DNA of 64,000 bases from Halichondria panicea. Taxonomy: Eukaryota > Porifera > Demospongiae > Suberitida > Halichondriidae. The stretch is taken from assembly GCF_963675165.1 (NCBI RefSeq), contig NC_087378.1:6319205-6383204 (forward strand). Reading direction: 5' to 3'. The position numbers were made by a program, and so were the translations under genes. Below the pieces are notes generated by a model. The model was given only the letters and a program-made list of their open reading frames with translations. It was not told the DNA's origin and did not search any database. Below, in pieces: positions 37,019-47,035 of this stretch (the first letter of the stretch is position 1; every line of letters begins with the position of its first letter).

Positions 37019-40000
37019 GATGTGAGGGGAGAGAGAAAGAGAAACAAAAGAAGTTACTCTTATTTGTTTCTGTTACCTATAATTAATGATTTGTCCGTAG
37101 CATTCGATGTAGTAATAAAAGTGAACTGTCGATTTTGAAGTATAGCTGCATGTTACTTAAGAGACTGTTTTTCATATTTCCCATAGATTTTCAGGGACCA
37201 CCTGCATACAAAATTCTACAAGATGCTGTGTATACGGCTGCTGAGGAAGTTAGTATGGTAAGCATAATAATTATTATGATCATATAAATCTGGACGCACG
37301 GGTGCTCAAATACTGAGGCGTTGGCTTAAACCATACGAACAGTTTATATACAAATGATTTGCACCGTCAGCTGTCATGATCGTACAGGGCTCTGCTGACA
37401 CCTTCGCTGCAAAGAAAAGGGGAAACTTTTGCTCGTTTGCTCAGAAACTGTTCATCTCTGCCAGCTATTCAGGGAATGAAGAGTAAGTTGACTATTGACT
37501 TTATTATAGTTTTTATAATTTCCGCACTTTTCCGAAAAATGGAACCTAATTGCATTGTGTAACTGCAGGTACAGCAGATGCATTGGGCTCAGTTTAAAAC
37601 GTTGTCTCAAATCATGGATCAACTGCTCAACTCAGGCAAGTCACACTAGTTGATACTACCAACTACCATTATACCTATGTACCCTGCATCCTAGTTATTT
37701 CAGTGAAGTGTGTGTTAGTGGTATTGTTGTACTTTTTTGCTGTAGGTACCTAAAGTGGAGCAGCTGGCTTGTGCCGAGTGTTTCGTAGCTCTTTGTGACA
37801 ACATTGGGCCCACTCTCGATGCTTTCAGCAAGTGAGTGCTCTATTAACTGCATCATCTGGGTAGCTAGTGCACAAGTGCGTTACTTTTGATGCTTATAAT
37901 TATTACGCTTTTGGTGTAACCAAGCTGCCGCCCCGTTTGATCACGTGACCTCCCCGGTTGCTGCTCAGGTAGCATCCTGAGGGGGGGGGGGCTCATCCAC
38001 CTGCACAGTGATCACATCAGCCGGGGTGTAGCACTATAAACAAGACTTTTAAGCCAAATAAGAGAAGATTAGAATCACACAGAGACAAGAGCACGTTGTT
38101 GAAAGGCTGGCTATATGCATGTGCACTGACCTGACCTGCGCATTATGCGCTACGTCTGCTGATCGCGTGTGTGGCCTTCCACACCTTTGTTTAACATGCA
38201 TCAATTGTTTATTGACAACGTATACATAATCAATTTTTCATCTACAGAGAGTCTTTGGATGAGTACTTCAATGGCCCAGTGAGGGAGAGCATTCTTTGTA
38301 ATGACAGTCCAAGGTGTGTTGGCTATACTGTCTTGTTAGGTCTTGTTGGCTATACTGTCTTGTTAGGTCTTGTTGGCTATACTGTCTTGTTAGGTCTTGT
38401 TGGCTATACTGTCTTGTTAGGTAGTGAGTTCGTGCACCTCCTCTTGGTAATGACAGTCCGAGGAGTGTGTTAACTATACTGGAGTATCTCGTTTGGTAGT
38501 GGGTTCGTGCACCTCCTCTTGGTAATGACAGTCCGTGGAGTGTGTTAACTATACTCGTGCACCTCCTAGAACCTCATAGCACACTGAATTGCTATGGGGC
38601 CTAAAAAGGTTGCTAAAGTAAACTGGGTATTTCGCTAACACTACGATCTTCCTTGAGTAGAGTTTGATAGTAGAACCCAGTACATGATTGTAGTTGCACT
38701 AATTATGCCTCGAGGCGTAGCCGCACGAGGGATACGGTAAAGCTGTCTGTGTGTCTGTTCCAGCTGTAACTGCTCAACGGTTGCAATGTGACGAAAACTA
38801 ACAGCTTCTATAGGCTTCTAGCCACGTTCTCTTGGATTTTGTGTCGTGGATTAGCAAACTAAAGCTTCTTTCTCGAGTTATGGCTAGTTTGACTCACATT
38901 GAAGGCTGTTGCAGTACGTCTCTTCAGAATCTTTCTAGCATCATCTGTTCGCACAAACTTTCTATTCAACATTTAAGTTAGCCTTGCACTAAAGCGCTAG
39001 CTCTTTGTTAGCTACAAGACTCAGAAAATATCTGTTAAAACAGCTAGCATGCAGTAGCCATTTATCTCTTTGGACACACCCTTTAATTATTCCTTAGGAT
39101 GTAATGCGCATGCGTGCTCATTCCCCTTGTGCTGTGAGAAAATAATATCCATCCAGATCCTCCTGGCAGAATCATCTTTTTCTTGAGGGCCTGGTAAGCC
39201 ACAAAACACTACCAATATAACAATATAGATAACAATATGCATGTACACAGGTCTTTTCTTCTTAGATATTATATACACTGAACTCCAGATCCTGGAAGAA
39301 TCAATTTTCTTCTTTCTTGAGGTCCTGGTAAGCCACATAATAGATAACAACAATAGATGCATGTAAATAAGTCTTTTCTTCTCAGTGAGTTTATATAGAT
39401 AAGCTAACTTTAATATTATAGAAACTACTATAACACTAATACTTTTTGAGCGAAAGCATAATATGGCGAGAGGCATTAGCAAGCGCACGCTTGCAACACT
39501 CGTTCTCATTTTGTGGGTGTACATGCATGTATGTCATTGAGCCAATGTTAGGGCCTTTTATATACACGTGTCTACATGTTTATAAGCATACAGGTCTGTA
39601 TAACATGTCTTTGATATTACCTTACACACAGGGAAGTGAAAGAAAAGCTGCTTGACCTCTCATTTAGGAGGGTGGGAAATTGGGGCGGTGCCAAGCCACA
39701 GAAACCGTCAGAAGAGGTTGCCTCACCTACGAGCCAAAGCTCAAGTGAACCCCCATTCACAAACTGCTCCCAACCTACACAAGCTACCTCTCCGGTACCA
39801 CCGGCTCTACAGCCACCTAGTAACATGGTACAGAAGGTCACTCCACTTTCACCCGACATCTTGCAACAACAATCCAGCCACCAGCACGCTTCAAGCCCGC
39901 CCTTTCCCAGTGCGTTTCCACAGCAAATGTTTCCAACACCTCCAAATGTACAATCCCTGTCCTCACAACAACCAGGGCCTCTTTCACCGCCAGCTGTTCT

Positions 40001-43000
40001 GCAGAGTCCTTTCGACAGCAACCAGCAATTTTCTCGATCCATGCTTGGCTACCCCTCGCCAGTTGGTTTGGAGCGACGAGGCGTGTTCTCTTCCCAGCAT
40101 TTTGCCAGAAATCAAGAACTGTTCTCACCGCACTACTACGTTAACTCGCAGCAGAGCAGTGCTACGCCTTCGTTGCCACAGCCACCACAACAGCAACCTG
40201 ATATTTGTGAGCCTGAGGGTACGTACGTTATCAGTTACTGTCCATAGGATACTGGCATTGCTACGCTGATGGATGTATGCTTGTGCTGATAGATTGTGTG
40301 TGACTCGATCTTTCCCTCAAATGTTTGTGTGCTCTCAGATTTTAGTCGTTTTGTCTTGCAGATGGTGATCCGTACAGACATACCCTGGAGATGTTAGAAA
40401 CTCTTGGCTTCCCTGAGCTACTGCCTAACTTCAAACAGCACATGTTGAGGGTGAGTAGGGCTGGGCTGGGTTCTTGTTAATGTCGGAATAGTTTCATGGC
40501 ACCAAAGATTAAGATTCCTTGAGTCCTAACTTCTGGGGCTTTGAATATCAACTACCATATAGAGGGTAATTTTCGTGGGACAAAATATTCGTGGTTGGAG
40601 CTCAAACCACACATATTTTACCCACGAATGAAGCGACCTTGCCTACCTTTACCTGCAGTGGAAGCTCCAACCACGAAATGTTACCCACGAAATTACCCGC
40701 ATATACGGTATGTGGTTGTTGTATACATACTAGTATTAACCACAAACTGATGGTTATCAGATTTATCTCGGATAAATAAGCGTGATGTAACAGTGCGTTG
40801 TATGGAGGTTCGGAGGTTGAGGGGTATCCTCTAAGTTGAACCCACCCCTATTCTACTACTTGACCTCTTTTGCTTATTTGTTCTGCATAATGCTGCTCAA
40901 TGTTTTGGCTATTTATTCTAGTCTAGCCTCGTGATAAATGACTTTATGATTCTTGCTCAGATACCTCGTGTATATCTGTCTATTGATGTAAGTTTGTGCG
41001 TTATCAATATATATATATATATATATATATACCGTATAGCGCGAAATTTTCGAGGCACTTATATTTCGTGGATTGGCCTCTAAAAGCCATTTCGTTGCAC
41101 AATGTTCGCGGAATGACTGCTTACCGGAAGCCACGCCTTTAAATATTTGCATGATAGCAGGTAATTCTAATTAAAGAACAATTTTCGTAGACTTAAATTT
41201 TCGTGTAGAATTCTATCCGCGAAAATTAAGCCCCTCGAAAATTTCGCGCTATACGGTATATAATGTCTGCATGGTTAAAACTATAATTGGTTGTGGCCCA
41301 GGCCAACGTTGGATGCTCACGTAGGATTGGGAAGTTTGTATCACTACAGAAAATTAGCAGCGTTCAAGTGCTAAAGGCGTATGAGCCAAAATGCTAAGCC
41401 AACTTGATCTAGGAACACATCACGGCAAGTTGGGGAGCAAGAGTATATGATAGAGAAGAGAGTGTCGAATGTAGACATGCTGTACATCAGATGTATGCGG
41501 AGAGTAACGTGACTTCCTACCCTAGTGGCATGCAAAATCTTGCAGCATTCTTACTGAGCTTTGCGGTTAACCGCCCACTATGATTAACCATGTTCCTAGT
41601 GACATGGGACAGTAGTTCCCAACCCTACGTGAGCGTCTAGGGTTGGGCCACACCCAATTAGGTTAAGACAAATGGCTCTTGCAAAGACCTCCTTACCATA
41701 ATATATCTGTTATAGATGTTGAAGGAGCTAGCTGTGATAAAAGTTCGGAGGGTCATCAGTCCAATTGTAACCACCCTCTTCCACTACTTGACCTCTTCTA
41801 ATTGTCGTCAGTGAACTAGATAGTATGCTGTATACCTTCCCTGTTTCACAATGGTGCTTGCTTTTAGTTTAGCCTCGTGTTTTCTGCCTTTATGATTATC
41901 TCGCTCATAGTCTTGATCTCGTTAAAGAAGCGGCTAGAGTCATTCAGTGTAATCTGGCTTTTGGATAGGCTCTCAATATTGGATTTGTGGTTGTTAACAT
42001 TATTCATCATCATTAATTGTGTGTGCATTCCAGTTAACCACAAACTGATGGTTATCAGAACTATCCGACATAAATAGGTACGATGTAACTGTGTGTGTAA
42101 GGGGGTCCGGAGGTTGAGGGTTATCTGTGAAATAAACCCCTCTTCCACTACTTGACCTCTGTTTTGCTGAAACAAAACTCGTTTGTGCCTTGAGGCGTAA
42201 GCCGCACGAAGAATATTAATTTTATCATACATGTTTTTCAAACTGCTCACAATGGTTACAATGCGTCATATAACTATTATAGGCTTCTAGCTGCAAACAC
42301 AATTTTTTTTAGCTTTTGACTCGTTTATTATAAACTTTTTCTCACTTAGTTTTACTGACAGTGACGGCTGTTGCAGTCTCTTGAGTTACTGTATACTGTT
42401 CCACCCACGCTCAAATTTGCGTGGGTGTTTAATGGTCACTCTGCGTCAATTCCTACATTCAGGAAACCCTCCTTTGTTGTTTTGTTTCTTATTATACGAA
42501 TAAAGGGGCAGGGGGCAGGGCTGCTGGAAAAGTTGTTCCCAAGTGAGAGTTGCAACAAAGATGCGGCTATTTCTAGCTGTTTTTGTAGGCAAATATGATG
42601 GCGACCGTAGAGTAGTGATAAGGATATATATTTTGCTGTAAGGTGTCTATGAACAAAATCTCTCTTTGAGTAAGGCCTGGGGTAATTTAGTGTAGTATAA
42701 GAACATTCTTGTTTTGGATAGACGTTGTGGTATATAATTATAATAACTCTTAAGTTTTGTCTTATACTTATTGTACTTATTGCACTAATTTATGGCAGTA
42801 AACCTCCAAGGACGAGGCCAAGGATGGTTTACGTTTGCCATAAATTTGAATGTAGTGGACTGTAAGTGTTATACACCCACTTGAATGAAAAGTACTTGCT
42901 ACCTAAGCTACCTCACCTTGGATACAACTAGCAAACAGTCTCAAAAACTATTGAAAACGAACAAAAAGCTTGTGCGTATAGCTTGAAACAATGTGCTAAG

Positions 43001-46000
43001 CTTCTAGCTATAGCTAGCTCTACGCACTAACTTGTCAATGTCCAAGCAGTGAGCCCCACCCATCTGTCCTGCCCTTGTCAACAAGTGTCTACCGTATAGC
43101 GGGTAAGTTTCGTGGGGTAAAAAATTCGTTCAACTCGAGAAAAGGTAGTTTTCGTGAGTAAAAATTTCGTTTAGTCTCGTGGCTGCACGGCATTCCTACG
43201 TTAAAGCCACACCTACGTAAAATTTCATGGAGATCAGCCTGCCCACGAAAATAACGAATATTTTACCCACGAAAATTATCCGCTATACGGTATTCTTTTT
43301 AGCTGTGTAGATCTGGTATAAAATCAGTGCGCTCTCAACGCAAGGGAGTTTATGAGGAATGTGCTCCAGGGCTGGGGTTTATGGTAGTTAAACCCCACCC
43401 AGTTGCTATGATACAAACCCCAAGTGGGAAATATGTTCTGTTAGATAAGACATGGTCAATCTTATCCATATTGCAAGTGAATACCTTAAGGTTACGGTAT
43501 ACTAATTGCTCATGAATAATTCATAAGATATTTATTTTCTTTATTTCTCATCACTACATTATTTTTGTAAATAGGAATGATTATCAATGAAAAGAGAACA
43601 TGAAACAATGCTAGCTATTATTGTAGCTAAAAGTATCTATGTCTTATAATCCAATGAAGTGGTCTGAGGTCAGCTGGAAAAAACTGAAAATTTTAGCGTC
43701 AAGTTTTGTTGACTGCATAGCTTCCAGGTTGTCTTTCTGACCAGTATTCGATGCCTAAAGACTTACTGGAGGGCGACTCGAAGAGATCTTGTTCATAGAG
43801 ACCTTACAGCAAAAAATATATCCTTGTTACTACTCTACAGTCGCCATATTAGCCTACAAAAACAGCTAGAAATGGCCGTAACTTTGTTTCAACTTTCTCT
43901 CTTGGGAAAAACTCTTCGAGTCGCCCTGCCCCTTTATTCGTATAATAAGAAACAGCAGACTATACGGTAAGGAGCAGTTTCCTGATGCTTAGAATTGACG
44001 CCAAGTGACCATTGCCAGATGAGAGCCATTTTACTAGTGTACTGCATTGAACACCCACGCAAATTTGAGCGTGGGTGGAACAGTATACCGTAACCTTAAT
44101 GTGACATATTTTCACAGGTAGATTTGTTTGCGTTTTTACAGTTTTGTACATTTTGCGGTATAATTTTTTGCGAAATGTCGATCTGGATACATTAAACAAG
44201 AGGGTGGCCAATTATTTGCGAGTACGAATTTTTGCGATTTTACTCTCATTCGCAGAAATAGCAGAAATTAATACACGCGAAAATATGTCACCTTAAGGTA
44301 TTAAATTTGTGGTTGTTAACATTATTCATTATCATTGTGTGTGTGTGTGTGTGTGTGCATTCCAGTTAACCACAAAGAGATGGTTATCAAAACTATCCGA
44401 CATAAATAGGCGTGGTGTAACCGTGTAGTGTAAGGAGGTCCGGAGGTTGAGGGTTATCTGTCAAATAAACCCCTCTTCCACTACTTGACCTCTGTTTTGC
44501 TGAAACAAAAGCGTAGCGGCACCAAAGAATACGGTGAAGCTGACTGTGTATTCCACTGAAACTGCTCAACATTTAACTTGTAAGTAGTCAAATTTTAGAA
44601 AAATATTTTTTCCACAATGCTTCTTACCATAATTATTGGAGGCTACACGAAGCATTTTTATCTCGAGGCATAACTACAGTAGACTGGTCTGTATCTGAGC
44701 CAATTATAGAGCCTCCTTCATTCCATTGAAGAAAAGCGCAAAATTATTGGATCTTTTTTCCTGGAAAATTTCATACTGAATTTATATGATCAGTCAGTAG
44801 CAGTAGTATATTACAGTGTAAATTTTTAGTATTAGATGGGCGTGGCTTGTCCATATAGGCTAATATCGGCTTCCACTCCATTCAGACGATTGTCATCCAC
44901 ACTGTTGCAGGCTGTGAGTCTTTTGTTAGCATAAAAGCCTACGGGTAGCTGTCAGATGGGCCATAAACCTTCAATCCACATCCATTCGTTGTGACATCAT
45001 TGTTTTACTGAGTATACACATTATCCTGCGTTAGCCGGTATCTGACTAATTTAACGCATGCGCAAGCAGTCGATCCCAGGCCCACCATCAGAGGAAATGT
45101 GGCCTGGTATCAAGGCTAATAATTATACTGCGTTTCAGCTGGACTTCCAATTCATTCTAGCGGCTCATGATCACTAGATATCTAGCTCATGAATAATTAA
45201 TGAGCAAATGGTTTTAGGCAATATTGAGTTTGTGGTTGTCAACGTTATTCATTGTCATTGTTGTGTGCATTCCATCAAAACCACAAACTGATGGTTATCA
45301 AAACTATCCGACATAAATGGGTGTGATGTAACTGTGTATTGTATGGAGGTCCGGAGGTTGAGGGTTATCCACTATGTTGAACCCACCCCTCTTCCACTAC
45401 TTGACCTCTTTTGCTTTTTGATTGCTTTATTGTGTGTGATATGTACGGCCCTCGGTTATCCAGCTTTGTAAAAAAATTGGCTGTCTCTTATATGCACCTA
45501 TCAATGTGTCGCCCCACCCCACCCCCCAAGAGGGGTCGGGCTTGTATGGGGGATTTGACCTTACCTCAGATCAAATTCCCCCTGATGGGGGAAGGATTCT
45601 GTGTCCAGTCAACACAGAAGATTTTTGAACCCCAAGCAGTTTGCACATCAAAACAGGTTATAAAAGTAGTCTTTACTACGCAAAGCCAGGTCAAATCTCC
45701 CAGTATGGGGCCAACATTTCAGGTCAAATTAGATCAAGTCAGTAGTGGGGCAACACATTGATAGGTGCATTACAAATTGTCCTGCTGTTTATCAATAAGT
45801 TAAGGCGTTGTTTATTCATTCGGTGTATTAAATTGGCTCTGAAACCAAGGTATCTGGAGAATGGAACGTAACTTCATTTTTTGTGTATGCATAAATGTGA
45901 CCAGCTTTTCATTGTTGCAGGATTTCGTGTTTGATCTGGATAAAGACATGACTCTTATCAAAGAATGCCTCACGGTGAGTCTCCGCATTTATTGTAACGG

Positions 46001-46844
46001 GTTATTCGTGTGAAGGAGTACCCTGCTATTAGAACATCTTTGCTAGTGGTATCCTCTTAGTGGTGGTGCTCTTCACCTGCAGATAGTTATAGGGCTTGTA
46101 GCATTGACAAATGTGTTGCTACCCTACAGAGTGCACAGCTGCCTCTAGGAGCTGTGGTGGGAATCATGTCCTTCCTAGAAAATAAACGGAAAATGAAGCA
46201 GAGGAAACCACCCACCCTGAGGCCTAACAACCACATCCCAAACTCTCCCCTCCAATCTCCTTACCAGTTTGATGTACGTCCATCCCCTCAGGCAATGCTG
46301 CCACAACTGATGCCTCCAACACCTCACCTTCAGGCTTATTGTCTACCGCCAGTACAACCCTTCATGCAGGCTGGAATGAACTATGCTGCTCCCAACCCTG
46401 TTACCCCCACAAGCACTGTCATCGTCACTCAGGCCAGTGTTCCTCAGACGCTGCCCATTACACTGCCTGCGGCTGAAGTGTCAGCTGCCCATTTGCCCTC
46501 TCCAGATGGGGCTGCGACAACAGGTCAGTTTCAAGTTCATTATTGTTTAATGCATGCCATGACTATACTGGTAACATTCTTAATGCGTGTGCAAAGAATG
46601 CAAATTACATTTCTCTCTCCCATTAGCTGAAGCTGACTCAAGTGGTGGCTTGACGGTTCGTCGACCCTCTTCCCACCGAAACTGGCACAAGCCAGAACCA
46701 GAGCCACCCAAAGATGGCGTCCATAGCAACAGCAAGCCACAAGTGGGAGGAGGATTCGGTAAATTCAGCTGCGTCCTTTGCCACAGTAACGAACACTCAA
46801 CCATGACCTGCGATCATCGAGATCGCTTCTTTGTCCACATGTAA
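29432..46844 (+). CDS. Tudor / MIF4G-like / SAM-like / CCHC-knuckle protein, 20 exons, 1455 residues
   Basis: Exons: 29432-29597, 30811-30985, 33406-33604, 33673-33797, 34198-34255, 34482-35485, 35635-35807, 35930-36468, 36528-36594, 36820-36954, 37187-37257, 37388-37482, 37569-37635, 37746-37831, 38248-38313, 39632-40218, 40362-40450, 45921-45974, 46130-46523, 46627-46844. Phases close over 4368 bases; the intron at 37636 uses a GC donor. The N-terminus MVPRGRGRGAL carries an RG motif. Residues 35-245 form an extended Tudor domain (core VHFVDTGKSG at 118-127, then LTLQIPSQALQCNLDGV). A Ser-rich acidic region and an Arg/Gly/Asn/Gln-rich region follow. Residues about 790-1030 read as a MIF4G/HEAT-like helical domain (NLTEDTVKEFEQQLQDIL, VVFNSVLSQV). 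A Pro/Gln-rich linker leads to a SAM-like fold (about 1205-1268, LGFPELLPNFKQHML). The C-terminus has a perfect C-X2-C-X4-H-X4-C knuckle (C1432, C1435, H1440, C1445). It is likely an RNA-granule scaffold linking Tudor contacts to translation; the family is not known to me. Confidence 0.85.
31326..31738. mobile_element. MITE-like element with ACTTGATTAAACGCCC ends
   Basis: The left end TACCGTATTTACTTGATTAA and right end GGGCGTTTAATCAAGTACC are inverted; subterminal copies of AACGCCC and GCCCATCTCGTT repeat near each end. About 410 bases, in intron 2 of the Tudor gene, abutting or sharing its right end with the next element. Confidence 0.65.
31729..31933. mobile_element. Foldback MITE, TACCGTATAGCG-type ends (family 1), variant
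   Basis: Ends read TACCATACGGGTGGAAAATTTCG and the inverse AAATTTTC-TACCCGTACGGTA. The internal words TTTCGTG / CACGAAA are shared with the other family 1 copies. About 205 bases, non-coding. Confidence 0.65.
32410..32560. mobile_element. Family 1 foldback MITE, copy with damaged right end
   Basis: Left end TACCGTATAGCGGGTAATTG with a TTTTCGTGG word; right part has ATATTACCCACGAAA but lacks the terminal inverse. About 150 bases in intron 2 of the Tudor gene. Confidence 0.6.
32992..33360. repeat. Interspersed repeat (family 4), copy 2
   Basis: Shares ordered blocks with 10690-11034 (see there). It also begins with TACCGTATATCTTCTAATTT, so the family may be another member of the elements with TACCGTAT ends. 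In Tudor gene intron 2. Confidence 0.55.
33922..34092. mobile_element. Family 1 foldback MITE, intact ends
   Basis: Starts TACCGTATAGCAGGTGTATT and ends CGTTATACGGTA, with internal GGGTATAAA words in both orientations. 171 bases, in the short intron between Tudor exons 4 and 5. Confidence 0.7.
36966..37020. repeat. GT microsatellite
   Basis: A run of GT dinucleotides with a small GCGCGC interruption, a few bases after the exon 10 donor at 36955 of the Tudor gene. It may affect donor use, but that is only a guess. Confidence 0.95.
38321..38421. repeat. 27-base minisatellite, about 4 copies
   Basis: Exact units GGCTATACTGTCTTGTTAGG plus TCTTGTT, beginning 7 bases downstream of the exon 15 donor of the Tudor gene. 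Diverged copies of the flanking words continue to about 38560. Confidence 0.9.
38705..39060. mobile_element. Family 2 element, copy 3 (diverged, right end missing)
   Basis: Starts ATGCCTCGAGGCGTAGCCGC and shares CTTCTATAGGCTTCTAG, TGAAGGCTGTTGCAGT and GCACTAAAGCGCTAGCT blocks with the copies at 11104 and 25751. In the Tudor gene intron before exon 16. Confidence 0.55.
40553..40710. mobile_element. Family 1 foldback MITE
   Basis: Ends TACCATATAGAGGGTAATTT and CGCATATACGGTA; internal TTCGTGG / CCACGAA. 158 bases. A family 3 repeat starts directly at its right edge. Confidence 0.7.
40711..40885. repeat. Family 3 SINE-like repeat, copy 1
   Basis: Conserved order: GTGGTTGTT, a TTAACCACAAACTGATGGTT block, ATAAAT-GTGATGTAAC, GAGG-TCGGAGGTTGAGGG, and CTACTTGACCTCTTTTGCT. 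Other copies: 41985-42180, 44309-44510, 45231-45420, and a fragment at about 41735-41815. A polymerase III promoter was not confirmed. Confidence 0.65.
41004..41030. repeat. AT microsatellite
   Basis: About 13 AT units directly abutting the left end of the family 1 MITE at 41030, suggesting insertion into, or expansion from, a TA target. Confidence 0.9.
41030..41258. mobile_element. Family 1 foldback MITE with near-perfect long ends
   Basis: Left TACCGTATAGCGCGAAATTTTCGAG is matched by a right-hand inverse GAAAATTTCGCGCTATACGGTA, about 22 paired bases. 229 bases, non-coding. This is the best-preserved family member in the window. Confidence 0.8.
41985..42180. repeat. Family 3 SINE-like repeat, copy 2
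   Basis: Contains GTGGTTGTTAACATTATTC, AACCACAAACTGATGGTTAT, CCGACATAAATAGG, GGTCCGGAGGTTGAGGGTTA and CTACTTGACCTCTGTTTTGC. Very close to the copy at 44309. Confidence 0.7.
42385..44095. mobile_element. 1.7-kb non-autonomous element with long (about 300-base) terminal inverted repeats
   Basis: The left arm (42385 to about 42680) begins GTTACTGTATACTGTTCC and continues through CCACGCTCAAATTTGCGTGG and TTATACGAATAAAGGGGCAG. The right arm (about 43780-44095) is its inverse, ending GGAACAGTATACCGTAAC. The arms are diverged but collinear. The interior carries a family 1 MITE (43090-43292) and no transposase. It seems to have inserted into a family 2 copy, whose body stops at 42384. Confidence 0.7.
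43090..43292. mobile_element. Family 1 foldback MITE nested in the 1.7-kb element
   Basis: Ends TACCGTATAGCGGGTAAGTT and ATTATCCGCTATACGGTA, with internal TTTCGTGG / CCACGAAAAT. 203 bases. Confidence 0.75.
44309..44510. repeat. Family 3 SINE-like repeat, copy 3
   Basis: Same block order as copies 1 and 2, with a GT microsatellite (about 44338-44357) inserted after the first block. A short family 2 fragment (GCGTAGCGGCAC) follows, as after copy 2, so the pair may have moved or been duplicated together. Confidence 0.7.
45231..45420. repeat. Family 3 SINE-like repeat, copy 4
   Basis: TGTGGTTGTCAACGTTATTC through CCACAAACTGATGGTTATCA to CTACTTGACCTCTTTTGC. Same orientation as the other copies. 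Confidence 0.7.
45491..45770. mobile_element. MITE with TGCACCTATCAATGTGT(C)GCCCCAC ends
   Basis: The left end TATGCACCTATCAATGTGT with CGCCCCAC and the right end GTGGGGC with AACACATTGATAGGTGCAT are inverted over about 27 bases. Internal GTCAAATTCCCC and GTCAAATCTCCC words repeat. 280 bases, non-coding; the open frames across it are not convincing. Confidence 0.8.
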
Positions 46845-47035
46845 CTCAATTAGTTGAGACTGTTGAACATAAATTTTTTTGATGATGCTTCGCTTTTGTG
46901 TTACGATTCCATTTGCCTTGAATATTTATTGGCCAGGCAATTTCATATATTGATCACTTATTTACTCTCGTGGCATTCATCCCTCCATTATTATTCAGTC
47001 ATGTTAATACTAGCTTTTGCTCCTGCATGGTGAGA
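46845..47035. other. Convergent 3' interval, Tudor gene / small gene, with overlapping poly(A) signals
   Basis: The stop codons face each other 191 bases apart. Plus-strand AATAAA hexamers appear only at about 47050 and 47085, inside the last exon of the small minus-strand gene. A minus-strand AATAAA (complement of TTTATT at 46925-46930) lies 80 bases from the Tudor gene stop. The two transcripts therefore probably overlap tail to tail. Confidence 0.55.

Larger units (their letters stand above)
40451..45920 (+). other. Tudor gene intron 17 (5.5 kb), repeat graveyard
   Basis: The intron splits the SAM-like domain and is by far the longest in the window. It is made largely of repeats: family 1 MITEs at 40553-40710, 41030-41258 and 43090-43292, four or more family 3 copies, a 1.7-kb long-inverted-repeat element, family 2 pieces and a TGCACCTATC MITE. 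I see no open frame with coding character. Confidence 0.75.

Noticed and set aside
39087-39524. 145-codon minus-strand open frame before Tudor exon 16
   Set aside because: It contains repeated KKKR-type and FC-type stretches produced by two diverged copies of a TTTTCTTCTTAG-containing intronic repeat (about 39160-39400). No splice support.
45411-45761. 116-codon plus-strand open frame
   Set aside because: It falls almost entirely inside the TGCACCTATC MITE and is not supported by splice sites that fit the surrounding gene.
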